This document shows positions 7,068 to 17,232 of a DNA stretch of 36,400 bases, piece after piece. The notes below the pieces were generated by a model that had not been told where the DNA came from, made no database searches, and saw only the letters and a list, made by a program, of their open reading frames with translations. This stretch comes from Blastopirellula marina (GTDB taxonomy: Bacteria; Planctomycetota; Phycisphaerae; Sedimentisphaerales; UBA12454), in assembly GCA_020721975.1 (NCBI GenBank), contig DYLR01000003.1, positions 1 to 36,400 on the forward strand, written 5' to 3'. Numbering within the stretch: position 1 is the stretch's first letter; each line of letters opens with the position of its first letter. Position numbers and translations under genes: made by a program.

Positions 7068-7088
7068 GGATAATGACAGGAAAGAATA

Positions 7089-8351
7089 ATGAATCAGGAA
7101 CTTTTGAGAATCGTTGACAACATTGCTCGTGACAAGAATATCGACAAGGAATCCGTATTTATGGACCTTGAGTCGGCAATGGTATCAGCTGCCAAAAAGC
7201 ATTTCGGAAATCCCGATCTGGACATTGCGGTAAAAATAGACCGCAGCAGCGGCGATATATCAGCCTTAAAGGAAGGCCAGCCAATAGATGTTCGCCAGCT
7301 CGGCAGAATTTCCGCCCAGACAGCAAAGCAGGTAATGATACAAAAAATCCGTGCCGATGAGCGCAGCAGCATATATTCGGAATATATCGAACGCAAAGGC
7401 GAAATAATCACAGGCACGGCCGTGCGATACGAAGGCGGCACCCTTATCGTTAATCTTGAGAACCGCACCGAGGCCATAATGCCGAAATCAGAACAAATCA
7501 GCGGTCAGAACCATCACCCCGGCGAAAAAATAAGATCGCTGATTCTCGACGTGCGGGAAACTTCCAGCCAGGTAAAAGTTATCCTCTCCCGAACACATCC
7601 GGATTTTATACGCAGACTGTTTGAACTTGAAGTGCCGGAAGTGGCCGAGGGTATAATAGAAATAAAGGCAATGGCACGGGAAGCAGGCTACCGCACCAAA
7701 ATAGCGATGCTTTCCAACGATTCAAAGGTTGATGCCGTCGGGGCCTGTGTCGGGGTGCGCGGCAGCAGAATTAAAAATATAGTCGATGAACTCGGCGGCG
7801 AAAAAATCGATATTGTGCGATGGAACGAGTCTTCGCAGAATCTTATCGCCAACGCTCTAATGCCGGCCAAAGTTTCTCAGGTTGCCCTGTGTTTTGAGCT
7901 TGGCGGTGCAACAGTCGTAGTGGACGACGACCAGCTCAGTCTTGCCATTGGCAAACACGGCCAGAACGTGAGGCTTGCGGCAAGACTTACCGAATGGGAC
8001 ATCGATATTCTTACCCCGGACGAATATAATGCCGAAATTGAACGGTTATCGAACGGACTGAAAGGCCTGCCGGAAGTTGACGATACTTTTGTGGATAAAC
8101 TTATAGCGCTGGGCGTTATATCGGTGTTTGATTTGGCGGAAATCGGAGTTCAGCCGCTTGTTAAGGAAATAGGTATAACCGAAGAACTGGCAAGGCAGAT
8201 TGTCGCAAGAGCCGAGGAAGAGGCCAAAAAGCAGGCCGCTGAGCCGGCCGTGCCTACCGCCGCCGAATCGTTGTTGTCCAAAGACTCATCCGGCAAAAAA
8301 TCAGAAAGACCGGAAAAATTGGAAAGAATGGATATCGCCGAGCAGATATAA
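7089..8351 (+). CDS. nusA: transcription termination/antitermination factor NusA
   Basis: This 420-residue NusA binds RNA polymerase and nascent RNA and modulates pausing, termination and antitermination. Residues 1-105 form the polymerase-binding N-terminal domain. Residues 106-170 form the S1 domain (GEIITGTAVRYEGGTLIVNL). Residues about 195-315 hold the two KH domains (VGVRGSRIKNIVDELGGEKID and SLAIGKHGQNVRLAARL). A helix-hairpin-helix-like segment (330-378) and a charged tail complete the protein. ATG 7089 follows AGGAAAG (7078-7084). It heads nusA-infB-rbfA; the usual upstream rimP is absent and is replaced by the structured leader. NusA acts on terminators itself, so the terminator in its own leader suggests autoregulation. 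Confidence 0.95.
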   Translation: MNQELLRIVDNIARDKNIDKESVFMDLESAMVSAAKKHFGNPDLDIAVKIDRSSGDISALKEGQPIDVRQLGRISAQTAKQVMIQKIRADERSSIYSEYIERKGEIITGTAVRYEGGTLIVNLENRTEAIMPKSEQISGQNHHPGEKIRSLILDVRETSSQVKVILSRTHPDFIRRLFELEVPEVAEGIIEIKAMAREAGYRTKIAMLSNDSKVDAVGACVGVRGSRIKNIVDELGGEKIDIVRWNESSQNLIANALMPAKVSQVALCFELGGATVVVDDDQLSLAIGKHGQNVRLAARLTEWDIDILTPDEYNAEIERLSNGLKGLPEVDDTFVDKLIALGVISVFDLAEIGVQPLVKEIGITEELARQIVARAEEEAKKQAAEPAVPTAAESLLSKDSSGKKSERPEKLERMDIAEQI

Positions 8352-8369
8352 CTTTGGAGCAGAAAATAA

Positions 8370-11045
8370 TTGGCTATTACCCGTGTACACATCCTGGCTA
8401 AGGAACTTGGCGTTCAGAGCAAGGCCATCGTTGACAAATGTCAGGCCGAGGGTCTCGACATTAAAAATCACATGTCAACGATATCTGCAGGTCTTGCCGC
8501 TACGATACGCGAGTGGTTTAGTGATGGTGAACACACTACAACCGTTGAAACCACTGAACGTGTTGACCTTGAAAAGGCGCGCATAAAAAAGCCGCATAAA
8601 AAAGCTGCGGCAGCAGTGCCGCCGGAGGAGGAATCGACAGACAAACAAATAACCGCTGTGCCGGAGCCGCCGGCAGCAGAGGCAATTCAAACAGACTCTT
8701 CACACATTGCTGTAATGCAGCCGTCGCAAACGGCAGCAGCGGAAACTGCCGGGCCGGCTGTGGCGACAGGGTCATCCGCAGTTGTTGTACAGCCGCCGCC
8801 GGCGCCGCCGAGCGGGCCGGTTATAGTAGCGCCACCGCCTGCCGTTAAACCTGTGCTGATTGTGCCTGCCGGTCCGAAACTCGAAAAACCTGCTCCGGTA
8901 AAACTCACCGGCCCCAAAATTATCAGGGTCGAGGCCCCGGAGCCGGTAAGAAAACCTCCGCCGAGCCGGCACAAGCCGCCGCAGATTCATACGGGCAAGG
9001 CAAAATTTGACGCCAAACCGACAGAATCGGTGATGCAGACCGCTCCGCCGGAGCTGATTACTCCCGGCCGAGGCAAAAAATCCAAACGCAAACACAGATA
9101 CGGCGATGCCGGTGAGGACAGTCACGAAACATTACCGAAAATCCGGCTGATGAAAGACCGTGATATTGAAGAACGCCGTGCAAGACTTGAAGCCGCAGGC
9201 GCTGAAAGTCTGCGAATGCGTCCGACAAGAAAAATCGAAGCCCGGCACAAAAGCGACCTTCAGCAGCAGCACAGGCCGCAGACCGCTCATATTACCGAGC
9301 CGATTACGGTAAAGGACCTGTCCAATGCCCTGGCTGTCAAAACTGCCGATATAATCACGAAACTGATGCAACACGGCGTTATGGCTACGGCCAATCAGAT
9401 ACTAAGCACCGATTCGGCTGAAATTGTCGCGCTGGATTTCGGGACTGAACTTATCGTTGACCGCAGAAAAAGTCTCGAGGAGCAAATAGCCGAAGAGTTC
9501 CGGAACCGCGTCGGCAAAAACGCCGAAAGGCGTCCGCCGGTTGTTACAATGCTCGGACACGTTGACCATGGCAAAACTTCGCTTCTGGACAGAATACGCA
9601 GGGCGGATGTGGCGTCCGGAGAGGCGGGCGGAATAACGCAGCACATCGGAGCATATCAGGTGGCATTCGGCGAAAAGGGCGAAAAGAAAATTACGTTTCT
9701 TGATACGCCCGGCCACGAGGCTTTTACCGCTATGCGGGCAAGAGGCGCGAATATGACCGATATTGTCGTGCTGGTAGTGGCTGCCGACGACGGAGTAATG
9801 CCTCAGACTGTCGAGGCCATACATCACGCAAAAGCAGCAGGGGTTGAAATAATCGTTGCTCTGAACAAAATAGACCTGCCGGGAGCGAATCTGCATCGCA
9901 TTTACGGCCAGCTCGCCGAGCACGAACTTACGCCTGCCGAGTGGGGCGGCAATACCGAAGTGGTCAAGACCAGCGCAATTACGGGCCAGGGCATTGAGGA
10001 TTTGCTTGAACATATATATTACATCTCCGACCTGCATGAATATAAGGCCGACCCGACTGTTCCCGCAACCGGCTGGGTTGTGGAGGCGAAAATGAGTCCG
10101 ACGCAGGGGGCGGTAGCAACGCTGCTTGTGAAGGAAGGCATTCTAAAGATAGGCGATATCGTGCTTGCCGGAGCGGCTTTTGGAAGGGTAAGAACGCTTA
10201 TCGATTCGCACGGAAAGAAAATTCGCCAGGCCACCAGTTCAATGCCTGTGAGCATATCCGGCCTTAGCGACGTTCCCCAGGCCGGCGACAGATTTTACAG
10301 GCTCGATGATTTGAACAAAGCCAAACTTGCCGCTGAAGACAATCAGATGCGGCAGAGAACTGAAAATCTTGTAAGCCGTTCAAAGGTTACGCTTGATAAT
10401 TTGTTCAGCCAGATTGAGGCCGGCAATATCAGAGAACTCAATCTTATCGTGCGGGCGGATGTGCAGGGTTCGGTTGATGTGCTTAACAAATATCTCAATG
10501 AGCTAAGTACGCCTGAAGTAAAGATTCGTATTTTGCACTCTGATGTCGGCGGAATTACCGAAGGCGATGTGGTTTTGGCCGAGGCTTCCGAGGCTATTAT
10601 CATCGGCTTTAATGTTGTGCCGGAGGAGCAGGCGCGAAAAATCGCAGAGGCCAAAGGCATAGATATACGCCTTTATAATATTATATACCGAATTACTGAA
10701 GACCTTAAAGCTGCGATGTCCGGTATGCTTGAGCCTGAGGAACGCCAAAAGCATATCGGCAGGCTCGTCGTCAGGGAGGTATTCAAAATCAGCGGCGTCG
10801 GTACGGTAGCGGGCTGTTATGTCGGCGACGGCGCAGTTTACAGAAATTCAAAAATTCGGCTGATAAGGAATAACGTTGTTGTCAAAGACGGTTTGAACAT
10901 TGATTCGCTCAAGCACTTCAAGGAAGACGTCCGCGAGGTAAAGCAGGGTCTGGAATGCGGCCTGAAAATAGCCGGCTTTGACGACATTAAAAAGGATGAT
11001 ATTTTTGAGGCTTATGAAATAGAAAAAGTCGCACGGACGATTTGA
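8370..11045 (+). CDS. infB: translation initiation factor IF-2
   Basis: This 891-residue GTPase brings initiator tRNA to the 30S subunit and drives subunit joining. An IF2_N domain ([20 protein letters not shown], residues 5-50) is followed by a long Ala/Pro/Val-rich and then basic linker (about 75-290). The G domain has G1 GHVDHGKT from residue 396, G3 DTPGHE from 445 and G4 NKID from 499. The conserved C-terminal domains II to IV follow. The start is an uncommon TTG at 8370, supported by TTGGAG at 8354-8359 and by the fit of the IF2_N domain to the family. It lies 18 bases after nusA in the same operon. Confidence 0.95.
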   Translation: MAITRVHILAKELGVQSKAIVDKCQAEGLDIKNHMSTISAGLAATIREWFSDGEHTTTVETTERVDLEKARIKKPHKKAAAAVPPEEESTDKQITAVPEPPAAEAIQTDSSHIAVMQPSQTAAAETAGPAVATGSSAVVVQPPPAPPSGPVIVAPPPAVKPVLIVPAGPKLEKPAPVKLTGPKIIRVEAPEPVRKPPPSRHKPPQIHTGKAKFDAKPTESVMQTAPPELITPGRGKKSKRKHRYGDAGEDSHETLPKIRLMKDRDIEERRARLEAAGAESLRMRPTRKIEARHKSDLQQQHRPQTAHITEPITVKDLSNALAVKTADIITKLMQHGVMATANQILSTDSAEIVALDFGTELIVDRRKSLEEQIAEEFRNRVGKNAERRPPVVTMLGHVDHGKTSLLDRIRRADVASGEAGGITQHIGAYQVAFGEKGEKKITFLDTPGHEAFTAMRARGANMTDIVVLVVAADDGVMPQTVEAIHHAKAAGVEIIVALNKIDLPGANLHRIYGQLAEHELTPAEWGGNTEVVKTSAITGQGIEDLLEHIYYISDLHEYKADPTVPATGWVVEAKMSPTQGAVATLLVKEGILKIGDIVLAGAAFGRVRTLIDSHGKKIRQATSSMPVSISGLSDVPQAGDRFYRLDDLNKAKLAAEDNQMRQRTENLVSRSKVTLDNLFSQIEAGNIRELNLIVRADVQGSVDVLNKYLNELSTPEVKIRILHSDVGGITEGDVVLAEASEAIIIGFNVVPEEQARKIAEAKGIDIRLYNIIYRITEDLKAAMSGMLEPEERQKHIGRLVVREVFKISGVGTVAGCYVGDGAVYRNSKIRLIRNNVVVKDGLNIDSLKHFKEDVREVKQGLECGLKIAGFDDIKKDDIFEAYEIEKVARTI

Positions 11046-11066
11046 CGGCTGAACGGTGAAGTTTTT

Positions 11067-11480
11067 ATGCCCTTATCCAGAAGACAACAGAAAATGGCGC
11101 ATGTCGTCAGGCAGGCTGTAAGCGATGCGATACAGAACCATTTGCAGGACCCCCGGATAAAAGGCCTTATTACCGTAACCGAAGTGGATATGCCGCCGGA
11201 CCTGAAAAGTGCGGATGTTTACATAAGCATTATCGGTACGGATGAAAAGCAGCAAAAACTTACATTTCAGGCAATTGAACATGCATCCGGCCATATACGC
11301 TCGCTGATTGCACCGCAGCTTGTCGTAAGATTTTTGCCGACCCTGCGGTTTCATCACGATGACAGACTTAAAAAAACTATGCAGACTATGGCAATATTTG
11401 ACGAAATAGAACGCCGGCGACAGGAAGATGACCCTCATCACCGGCCGGAAAGTGAACTTCCGAATAAATCGGATGGTTGA
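11067..11480 (+). CDS. rbfA: 30S ribosome-binding factor A
   Basis: This 137-residue protein fits the RbfA family. It starts with RRQQKMAHVVRQAVSDAI, then has the KH-like signature DPRIKGLITVTEVDMPPDLKSA, and ends with the typical LPTLRFHHDD segment before a His/Glu-rich tail. RbfA binds 16S rRNA near helix 1 during late 30S maturation and cold adaptation. It starts 21 bases after infB, the usual order in bacteria. The common downstream truB, ribF and rpsO genes do not follow. Confidence 0.92.
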   Translation: MPLSRRQQKMAHVVRQAVSDAIQNHLQDPRIKGLITVTEVDMPPDLKSADVYISIIGTDEKQQKLTFQAIEHASGHIRSLIAPQLVVRFLPTLRFHHDDRLKKTMQTMAIFDEIERRRQEDDPHHRPESELPNKSDG

Positions 11481-11522
11481 AAGACCGTTCACTAACGTTC
11501 GCGGCTCTGAAAGGACGCTGTC

Positions 11523-12257
11523 GTGCTGACGGCAGCTAAACAAATTTGGAATCCGGTATGTAATATGGAAAACAGCAAACAATATGCAGCAGATTTAAAG
11601 GCGATGCTCAAGGCCGTCAGGGCGGGCGGTGCAAAGGCTAAAAAACCGTCGTGGGACGACCCGATTGACGCACTGCTGTTCGCCACTGTTTCCGAGTATA
11701 TGCCGGACGCTGCCGCCAGAGCAGTGATAAAAAAGCTCCATGGACATTTCGTTGACCTCAACGATTTGCGGGTGGCAAGGCCTGAGGAAATAATTGAATT
11801 AATGGAAATGGACTGGCTTCAGGGCAGACCCGTTGCCGAGGCGATTACGGCGGCATTAAACGCGATATTTGGTGAATTTGATGTTGTAAGTCTTGCGGAG
11901 CTGGCCGAGCATGGTAAAAAAACGGCGAAAGACAAGCTCGGCAGACTCAACGGCATAAGCAGATTTGCCTGCGATTATGTCCTGCTTACAACACAGGGCA
12001 TACACGCCGTGCCGATCAATTCGATGATGCTCAAATATATGCGCGACAATGATTATGTTTCGCCGAAAGCGTCGGATGCAGATGCGCTGGATTTTATTGA
12101 AAAAAATGTACCTGCTGCGGCTGCGTATGAGTTTTATTGTGGGCTGAAAAAAGCTGCCGAATCGGGCAAACCTTTGATTGTAAAAACCCCCGCAGCCGCT
12201 TCAAAACAGTCCGGACGGGAAACAAAGAAAAAAACTCCCAAAAAAACCGATGAATAA
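11523..12257 (+). CDS. endonuclease III-like HhH-GPD protein lacking catalytic residues
   Basis: This 244-residue protein has the all-helical layout of the endonuclease III superfamily. The hairpin motif is at 142-150 (LNGISRFAC), equivalent to LPGVGRKTA of endonuclease III. The catalytic Lys position is F148, and the catalytic Asp of VDTH is N166 in VPINSM. Only one cysteine follows (C206), so there is no iron-sulfur loop. A basic Lys/Thr-rich tail (225-244) could bind nucleic acid. It is therefore unlikely to be an active glycosylase/lyase and may be a structural or DNA-binding relative. The start is GTG 11523, supported by AAGGA at 11511-11515; ATG 11565 is an alternative. It probably sits at the end of the nusA operon. 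Confidence 0.7.
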   Translation: MLTAAKQIWNPVCNMENSKQYAADLKAMLKAVRAGGAKAKKPSWDDPIDALLFATVSEYMPDAAARAVIKKLHGHFVDLNDLRVARPEEIIELMEMDWLQGRPVAEAITAALNAIFGEFDVVSLAELAEHGKKTAKDKLGRLNGISRFACDYVLLTTQGIHAVPINSMMLKYMRDNDYVSPKASDADALDFIEKNVPAAAAYEFYCGLKKAAESGKPLIVKTPAAASKQSGRETKKKTPKKTDE

Positions 12258-12298
12258 TAATATTGCATCGCAATTAATATTTTGAAAAAGTTATATAA

Positions 12299-12412
12299 AG
12301 GGTTTAGGGTTTAGTTTTTTACTATCCCCTATTTACTCTACCCTATTCTCTAATTGATTTTAGATTTTGGATTTGTTTCGGGTTTCGGATTTCAAGTTTC
12401 GGATTTATATTG
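12299..12412. repeat. repeat words (TTTAGGG and GATTTTAGATTTTGG families)
   Basis: GGGTTTAGGGTTTAG (12300-12314) and a CCCTATTTACTCTACCC stretch are followed by GATTTTAGATTTTGGATTTG and GGGTTTCGGATTTC-type words (12356-12408). They belong to the same word families as 6350-6720 and 29581-29817. They fill most of the gap between the endonuclease-like gene and oppA. Confidence 0.5.
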
Positions 12413-12485
12413 AGTTTTGTTTTTCAGGATTGGCCGGATTTCTAAATTAAAGGCAGGATATATATAGGAAACGGATGTCTTGTTG

Positions 12486-14279
12486 ATGAATAGATATTGG
12501 TTTTGTCTTTCAGGATTGCTGCTTGCGGTTTTGCTTTTTGGTTGCGCAGGCAAAAGTTCCTCCGATTCCAATGAGATGGTTCTTTACACCGCCCACGGCG
12601 CCAAGATTCACGGTCTCGACCCCGGCGACATCGGCGACCAGACTTCCGCCGCCTATGCCAGCCAGATATATGAAACACTCTATGATTATCATTATCTCAA
12701 ACGCCCTTATGAGCTGATTCCGCAGCTTGCCGCTGAAATGCCGCTGATAAGTCAGGACGGGTTGACTTATACGATTCATTTAAGAAATGACGTATATTTC
12801 CAGCCGGACAAATGTTTTGGAAAAAATCAAAAACGCAGGCTTACGGCACATGATTTTGTCTATGCCTGGAAGCGAATAGCCGATATTAAATATATCAGCA
12901 AAAACTGGTGGGTTTTTGACGGCAGAATCAAAGGACTGGATGAATTTCGGGAATACACTAAAACTGTACAGAAAGGCCAGACTGTTGACTATAACCTGCC
13001 GGTGGAAGGATTGCACACGCCTGATGATTTTACGCTTGTTATCAGGCTAAAGCAGCCCTGGCCGCAGATAATCTATATGCTTGCACATCTTCCGACGGCC
13101 CCGATGGCCAAAGAAGCCGTCGAATATTACGGCAGGGATATAATCAATCATCCTGTCGGCACGGGGCCTTATATGCTTGGCAGGTGGCATCGCGGCAGTT
13201 TTATTGAGCTTGTCCGCAATCCGAACTGGCGGGGGCAATTATATCCGAGTGAAGGCGAGCCGAATGATTTTCCAGACGGTTTTCTGGCCGACGCCGGCAG
13301 GGCAGTGCCTTTTGCCGACCGACTTATATCGGTGCTTATCGAGGAAGACCCGCCGTCGTGGTTTTTATTTCTCCAGGGCAAAATTGACGCATCCGGTATC
13401 CCGAAGGATAATTTTTCTCAGGCAATCGACCAGCGGCGGCAGCTTACCGATGATATGAAACGCCGTGGCATAAGACTTTATACTTTCCGCGACCCCAGCA
13501 CCTACTGGATAGGCTTTAATATGGAAGACCCTGTTCTTGCGAACAACAAGCCGCTGCGAAAGGCGATAAGTTATGCCGTTGACCGCGACAAGTATATAGA
13601 ACTTTTTACCAATAATCGCGGCGAAACAGCTTACGGTATAATACCGCCCCTGATGAAGGATTACGACCCAAACATAAGCAAAATCGGAGCGCATTACGAT
13701 GTTGCCCGTGCCCGTCAATACGCCGAAGAGGCGAAAAAACTCAACGGCGGCGTAATGCCTAAACTAAAATTTGCGATGCCCGGCACGGACGTTGTTTTTC
13801 GTCAGCGGGGCGATTTCCTTATAAAATGCTTCAGGGACGCAGGGCTGAATATTGAAATCGATTATATGGACTGGCCGACGTTTCTCGATAAAATAAAAAC
13901 CAAATCGGCACAGATGTTCGGGCTGGGATGGGTGGCCGATATACCCGATTCGGAGAATTTTCTGCAGTTGTTTTACAGCAGGAATATTTCCCCGGGTCCG
14001 AATAATTTTAATTACAGCAGTCCCGAATTTGATAAAATTTACGAACAGCTTCGCGTAATGCAGGATTGTCCAGAACGGACCGAACTGTACAGAAAAGCCG
14101 AGCGGATTGTTATTGAGGATGCGCCTGCGGTTTTTATACTGCACGGCGTAGCTTATATTTTAACGCATGACTGGCTGTATAACTACAAGCCGCACGCTTT
14201 TGCTTACGGTCTGTCAAAGTACAGGCGGGTCGATACGGAAAAACGAGAAAAATACAGGAAAAGGTTTAAGGATTTTTGA
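12486..14279 (+). CDS. oppA: oligopeptide ABC transporter substrate-binding lipoprotein
   Basis: This 597-residue SBP_bac_5 family protein is anchored as a lipoprotein. Residues 1-20 form a signal with lipobox LFGC and modified Cys20. The mature part carries family features such as GDIGDQTSAAYASQIYETLY, the IHLRNDVYF and LTAHDFVYAWKRI segments, and a GTGPYMLGRW motif, then a C-terminal lobe rich in Tyr/Pro near the end. It should capture peptides outside the membrane and deliver them to the permeases encoded next. ATG 12486 is preferred because it begins the signal peptide; TTG 12480 is in frame and nearer AGGAA (12466-12470). It heads a tight five-gene operon. The ligand could also be a dipeptide or another small solute, since this family is broad. 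Confidence 0.88.
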   Translation: MNRYWFCLSGLLLAVLLFGCAGKSSSDSNEMVLYTAHGAKIHGLDPGDIGDQTSAAYASQIYETLYDYHYLKRPYELIPQLAAEMPLISQDGLTYTIHLRNDVYFQPDKCFGKNQKRRLTAHDFVYAWKRIADIKYISKNWWVFDGRIKGLDEFREYTKTVQKGQTVDYNLPVEGLHTPDDFTLVIRLKQPWPQIIYMLAHLPTAPMAKEAVEYYGRDIINHPVGTGPYMLGRWHRGSFIELVRNPNWRGQLYPSEGEPNDFPDGFLADAGRAVPFADRLISVLIEEDPPSWFLFLQGKIDASGIPKDNFSQAIDQRRQLTDDMKRRGIRLYTFRDPSTYWIGFNMEDPVLANNKPLRKAISYAVDRDKYIELFTNNRGETAYGIIPPLMKDYDPNISKIGAHYDVARARQYAEEAKKLNGGVMPKLKFAMPGTDVVFRQRGDFLIKCFRDAGLNIEIDYMDWPTFLDKIKTKSAQMFGLGWVADIPDSENFLQLFYSRNISPGPNNFNYSSPEFDKIYEQLRVMQDCPERTELYRKAERIVIEDAPAVFILHGVAYILTHDWLYNYKPHAFAYGLSKYRRVDTEKREKYRKRFKDF

Positions 14280-14306
14280 TAACTCCGGCGCTGCGGGTTT
14301 ATTGTT

Positions 14307-15260
14307 ATGCTGTCATATATAATCAGACGTCTTTTATATACGATTCCGATTGTGTTCGGAGTGATGCTGCTTACATTTGTTTTGTTCAATGTTGTCGGCG
14401 GCGACGTGTCCGACCAGATAGCCGGCAGGGCGGCTTCTGCCGAGACAATCGCGGAAATACGCGCCGAATACGGCTGGGATAAGCCGCTGTTTTTCAACTC
14501 CGAAGACTTTTTTGATACCCAGTTTTTCAACCATCTGAAAAATACCGCCACTTTTAATTTCGGCCGTTCCTGGGCAGACCGAGAACGGGTAATCGACAAA
14601 ATAAAACGCGGAGCAGGCTATTCGCTTGCGCTTACGGTACCGATGTTTTTTATTTCGCTGGCGATTTCTGTTTGCATATCGCTTGTGGTTGCGTTTTTCC
14701 GCGGCACGTGGTTCGATACGGCTGTAATGCTGCTTTGCGTGGCCGGTATGAGCATTCCGTATTTGAGTTTTATTTTGTTCGGACAGTATTTTCTCGGATT
14801 TAAGTGGGGGCTTTTCCCTGTGTATTTCTGGCCGGACCATTTTCCGGTTCAATATTATCTGCTGCCGGTGCTTGTAGGCGTTGTTTCCGGTCTTGGCGGT
14901 GAAGTGCGTTTCTATCGCACGGTAATGCTCGATGAAATGCGAAGCGACTATGTTCGGACGGCTTTTGCCAAGGGGCTCGGAACTGCTTCGGTGCTTTTTA
15001 AGCATGTGCTGAAAAACGCAATGATACCGATTATTACGCAGGTTGTGCTGGCAATTCCATTTTTGTTTCTCGGGTCGCTTTTGCTTGAAAGATTTTTTGG
15101 CATACCCGGGCTGGGGTATTTGTTTATAGGCGCAATAGGTTCGCGCGATTATCAAATTGTAGGCGCTATTACCTATATCGGCGCGATATTATATGTGATA
15201 TTTGATTTGCTTACGGATATTTGCTATTCGCTGGTAGATCCGCGGATAACTTTTGATTGA
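14307..15260 (+). CDS. oppB: oligopeptide ABC transporter permease (OppB type)
   Basis: This 317-residue inner-membrane permease has six predicted membrane segments. The N-terminal one is RRLLYTIPIVFGVMLLTFVL. The cytoplasmic EAA loop (FAKGLGTASVLFKHVLKN) docks on the ATPases, and the family end LVDPRITFD is present. The region between the first and second membrane segments is longer than usual (about residues 30-105), as in other OppB-type proteins. It follows oppA by 27 bases and ends 2 bases before the oppC ATG. Confidence 0.9.
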   Translation: MLSYIIRRLLYTIPIVFGVMLLTFVLFNVVGGDVSDQIAGRAASAETIAEIRAEYGWDKPLFFNSEDFFDTQFFNHLKNTATFNFGRSWADRERVIDKIKRGAGYSLALTVPMFFISLAISVCISLVVAFFRGTWFDTAVMLLCVAGMSIPYLSFILFGQYFLGFKWGLFPVYFWPDHFPVQYYLLPVLVGVVSGLGGEVRFYRTVMLDEMRSDYVRTAFAKGLGTASVLFKHVLKNAMIPIITQVVLAIPFLFLGSLLLERFFGIPGLGYLFIGAIGSRDYQIVGAITYIGAILYVIFDLLTDICYSLVDPRITFD

Positions 15261-15262
15261 AG

Positions 15263-16213
15263 ATGGAAACAATCTCTGTGAACTCTGTGTCTTCTGTGGC
15301 CCAAAACGCAGGTCGTTCGCTGTGGTCGGATGCGCTGCGCAGATTACGGCGGCGGAAAACCGCAATGTTCTGTTTTGCCGTCATTATTGTGTATTTTTCA
15401 ATAGCGGCATTTTTGTATGCGGTGGATATTTTTCATATTCCGCTTGCCGTTGCCGACTGGAGCAGGCAGATAGGGCCGGAGTATCAGCCGCCGGGAGCGA
15501 AATATATTTTTGGTACGGATTTTCTCGGCAGGAGCGTGTTTCGCAAGGCTCTTTACGGCGCCAAAACTTCAATTACGGTTGCCCTGTGGGCGTCGCTGAT
15601 AAGCATAAGCATCGGTGTGCCTCTGGGGGCAATGGCCGGGTATTTCCGGGGAATAATCGACCAGCTTATAGTTTGGCTTTATACGACTTTGAGCTGTGTG
15701 CCGTATATTTTACTGATACTTGCCTTTGCCCTGGTGCTGGCTGATAAAACGCTCGATGTTTTCGGCTGGAAAATTCCGCTCAGCGGCACGGCCACGGTTT
15801 ATCTTGCAATAGGGCTTACAAGCTGGGTTGGAATATGCCGGCTGATTCGCGGCGAAGTAATAAAGCACAAAAACCGCGATTATGTGCTTGCCGCCCGTTC
15901 ATACGGGGCCGGTTCCGGGCGAATTATCTTTCGCCATCTGCTGCCTAATGTGTTCCATATTGTCATTATAAATTTTTCGCTGCGGTTCGTAGGTTTTATA
16001 CAGGCCGAGGTGATATTGAGCTTTCTGGGACTGGGCGAAAAGAACTCGCCGAGCTGGGGTGCAATGATCGACAGCGCAAGACTGGATTTACCCAAAGGCT
16101 ACTGGTGGGAAATGACTGCCGCAACGGCGGCAATTTTTGTAATTTCCCTCGCGCTTAACGTGTTCGGCGACGCATTGCGGGATTGTCTTGACCCGAAATT
16201 ACGAACAGAATGA
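15263..16213 (+). CDS. oppC: oligopeptide ABC transporter permease (OppC type)
   Basis: This 316-residue permease has an N-terminal membrane segment (TAMFCFAVIIVYFSIAAFLY), the FGTDFLGRSVFRKALYGAK motif of OppC/DppC proteins, further membrane helices, the EAA loop (AARSYGAGSGRIIFRHLLPN) and the family end NVFGDALRDCLDPK. It pairs with OppB to form the channel. ATG 15263 is chosen; the in-frame TTG 15257 overlaps the oppB stop. The first dozen codons read ETISVNSVSSVAQ and come from a CTCTGTG-AACTCTGTG-type repetitive stretch, so the extreme N-terminus may be repeat-derived and not conserved. Confidence 0.9.
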   Translation: METISVNSVSSVAQNAGRSLWSDALRRLRRRKTAMFCFAVIIVYFSIAAFLYAVDIFHIPLAVADWSRQIGPEYQPPGAKYIFGTDFLGRSVFRKALYGAKTSITVALWASLISISIGVPLGAMAGYFRGIIDQLIVWLYTTLSCVPYILLILAFALVLADKTLDVFGWKIPLSGTATVYLAIGLTSWVGICRLIRGEVIKHKNRDYVLAARSYGAGSGRIIFRHLLPNVFHIVIINFSLRFVGFIQAEVILSFLGLGEKNSPSWGAMIDSARLDLPKGYWWEMTAATAAIFVISLALNVFGDALRDCLDPKLRTE

Positions 16214-17217
16214 ATAATACTGATAAACATAATAACGCTTTATTGAGTGTCGAAAATCTCTCGACATATTTTTATACTCCCGGCGGTGTCGCAAAAGCCG
16301 TGCAGGATGTCGGTTTTACTATTCAATCGGGTAAAACTTTTGCACTGGTCGGCGAGAGCGGCTGCGGCAAAAGCGTAACTGCTCTTTCGATAATGCGGCT
16401 GATACCGAACCCGCCCGGGAAAATTGTCGCCGGAAAAATCATATTTGACGGCAAAAATTTGCTCGCTTTGCCCGAAAAGCAGTTGCGACAGATTCGCGGC
16501 AACCGTATCGCAATGATTTTTCAGGAGCCTATGACCAGTCTCAATCCGGTTTTTACCATAGGCAGCCAAATTTGCGAAACCGTTCGCCTGCATCAGAAAA
16601 TCGGCGCCGCACAGGCCCGAAAAATCGCTATAGAAATGCTGCACCAGGTCGGAATCCCCGACCCGCAGAGGAAAATCGACGATTATCCGCATCAGTTGTC
16701 CGGCGGAATGAGACAGCGCGTAATGATTGCAATGGCCGTATCGTGCAATCCTGTTTTGCTTATTGCAGATGAACCGACAACCGCGCTGGATGTTACGATT
16801 CAGGCTCAAATACTCGATTTGCTCGGCAGTCTGCAAAGCCGACGAAAAATGTCTATGCTGCTTATAACACATGATTTGGGCGTTGTCGCACAAAGAGCCG
16901 ACGATGTTGCCGTGATGTATGCCTCGCATATTGTCGAGCGGTGCAATTGCAGAGATTTGTTTGAAAATCCCCTGCACCCTTATACGCAGGGACTGCTTAA
17001 ATCCCTGCCGCAGCCTGGCGATAAAAAGAAAACCAAACGGCTGCACACAATACCCGGCACAGTGCCGGAACCTTTGCTTTTTCCCGCCGGCTGTAAATTT
17101 CATCCTCGATGTCCGCTTGGACATAACGACGAAAAGTGTAAAACATGCTCTCCGGCATTAAAACAGGTCGCTGCTGAAAGACTTGTCGCATGCTGGAAAG
17201 CGCCGGGATATGAATAA
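16210..17217 (+). CDS. oppD: oligopeptide ABC transporter ATPase (OppD type)
   Basis: This 335-residue ATPase energises peptide import. It has Walker A GESGCGKS (48-55), a Q-loop region [11 protein letters not shown], the ABC signature LSGGMRQRV (from residue 163), Walker [13 protein letters not shown] and the H-loop LLITHDLG. The C-terminal oligo_HPY segment holds the conserved [11 protein letters not shown] pattern followed by further cysteines (KCKTC), typical of an iron-sulfur site in this subfamily. The ATG overlaps the oppC stop by 4 bases, indicating translational coupling. Confidence 0.93.
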   Translation: MNNTDKHNNALLSVENLSTYFYTPGGVAKAVQDVGFTIQSGKTFALVGESGCGKSVTALSIMRLIPNPPGKIVAGKIIFDGKNLLALPEKQLRQIRGNRIAMIFQEPMTSLNPVFTIGSQICETVRLHQKIGAAQARKIAIEMLHQVGIPDPQRKIDDYPHQLSGGMRQRVMIAMAVSCNPVLLIADEPTTALDVTIQAQILDLLGSLQSRRKMSMLLITHDLGVVAQRADDVAVMYASHIVERCNCRDLFENPLHPYTQGLLKSLPQPGDKKKTKRLHTIPGTVPEPLLFPAGCKFHPRCPLGHNDEKCKTCSPALKQVAAERLVACWKAPGYE

Positions 17218-17232
17218 AATTTGTAATACGGT

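Noticed and set aside
14334-15155. 273-codon open frame on the minus strand
   Set aside because: It is antisense to the OppB permease, very rich in Lys/Arg/His, as expected for the complement of a hydrophobic membrane gene.
16240-17124. 294-codon open frame on the minus strand
   Set aside because: It is antisense to oppD, a fully supported ATPase. Composition and lack of motifs mark it as a shadow.
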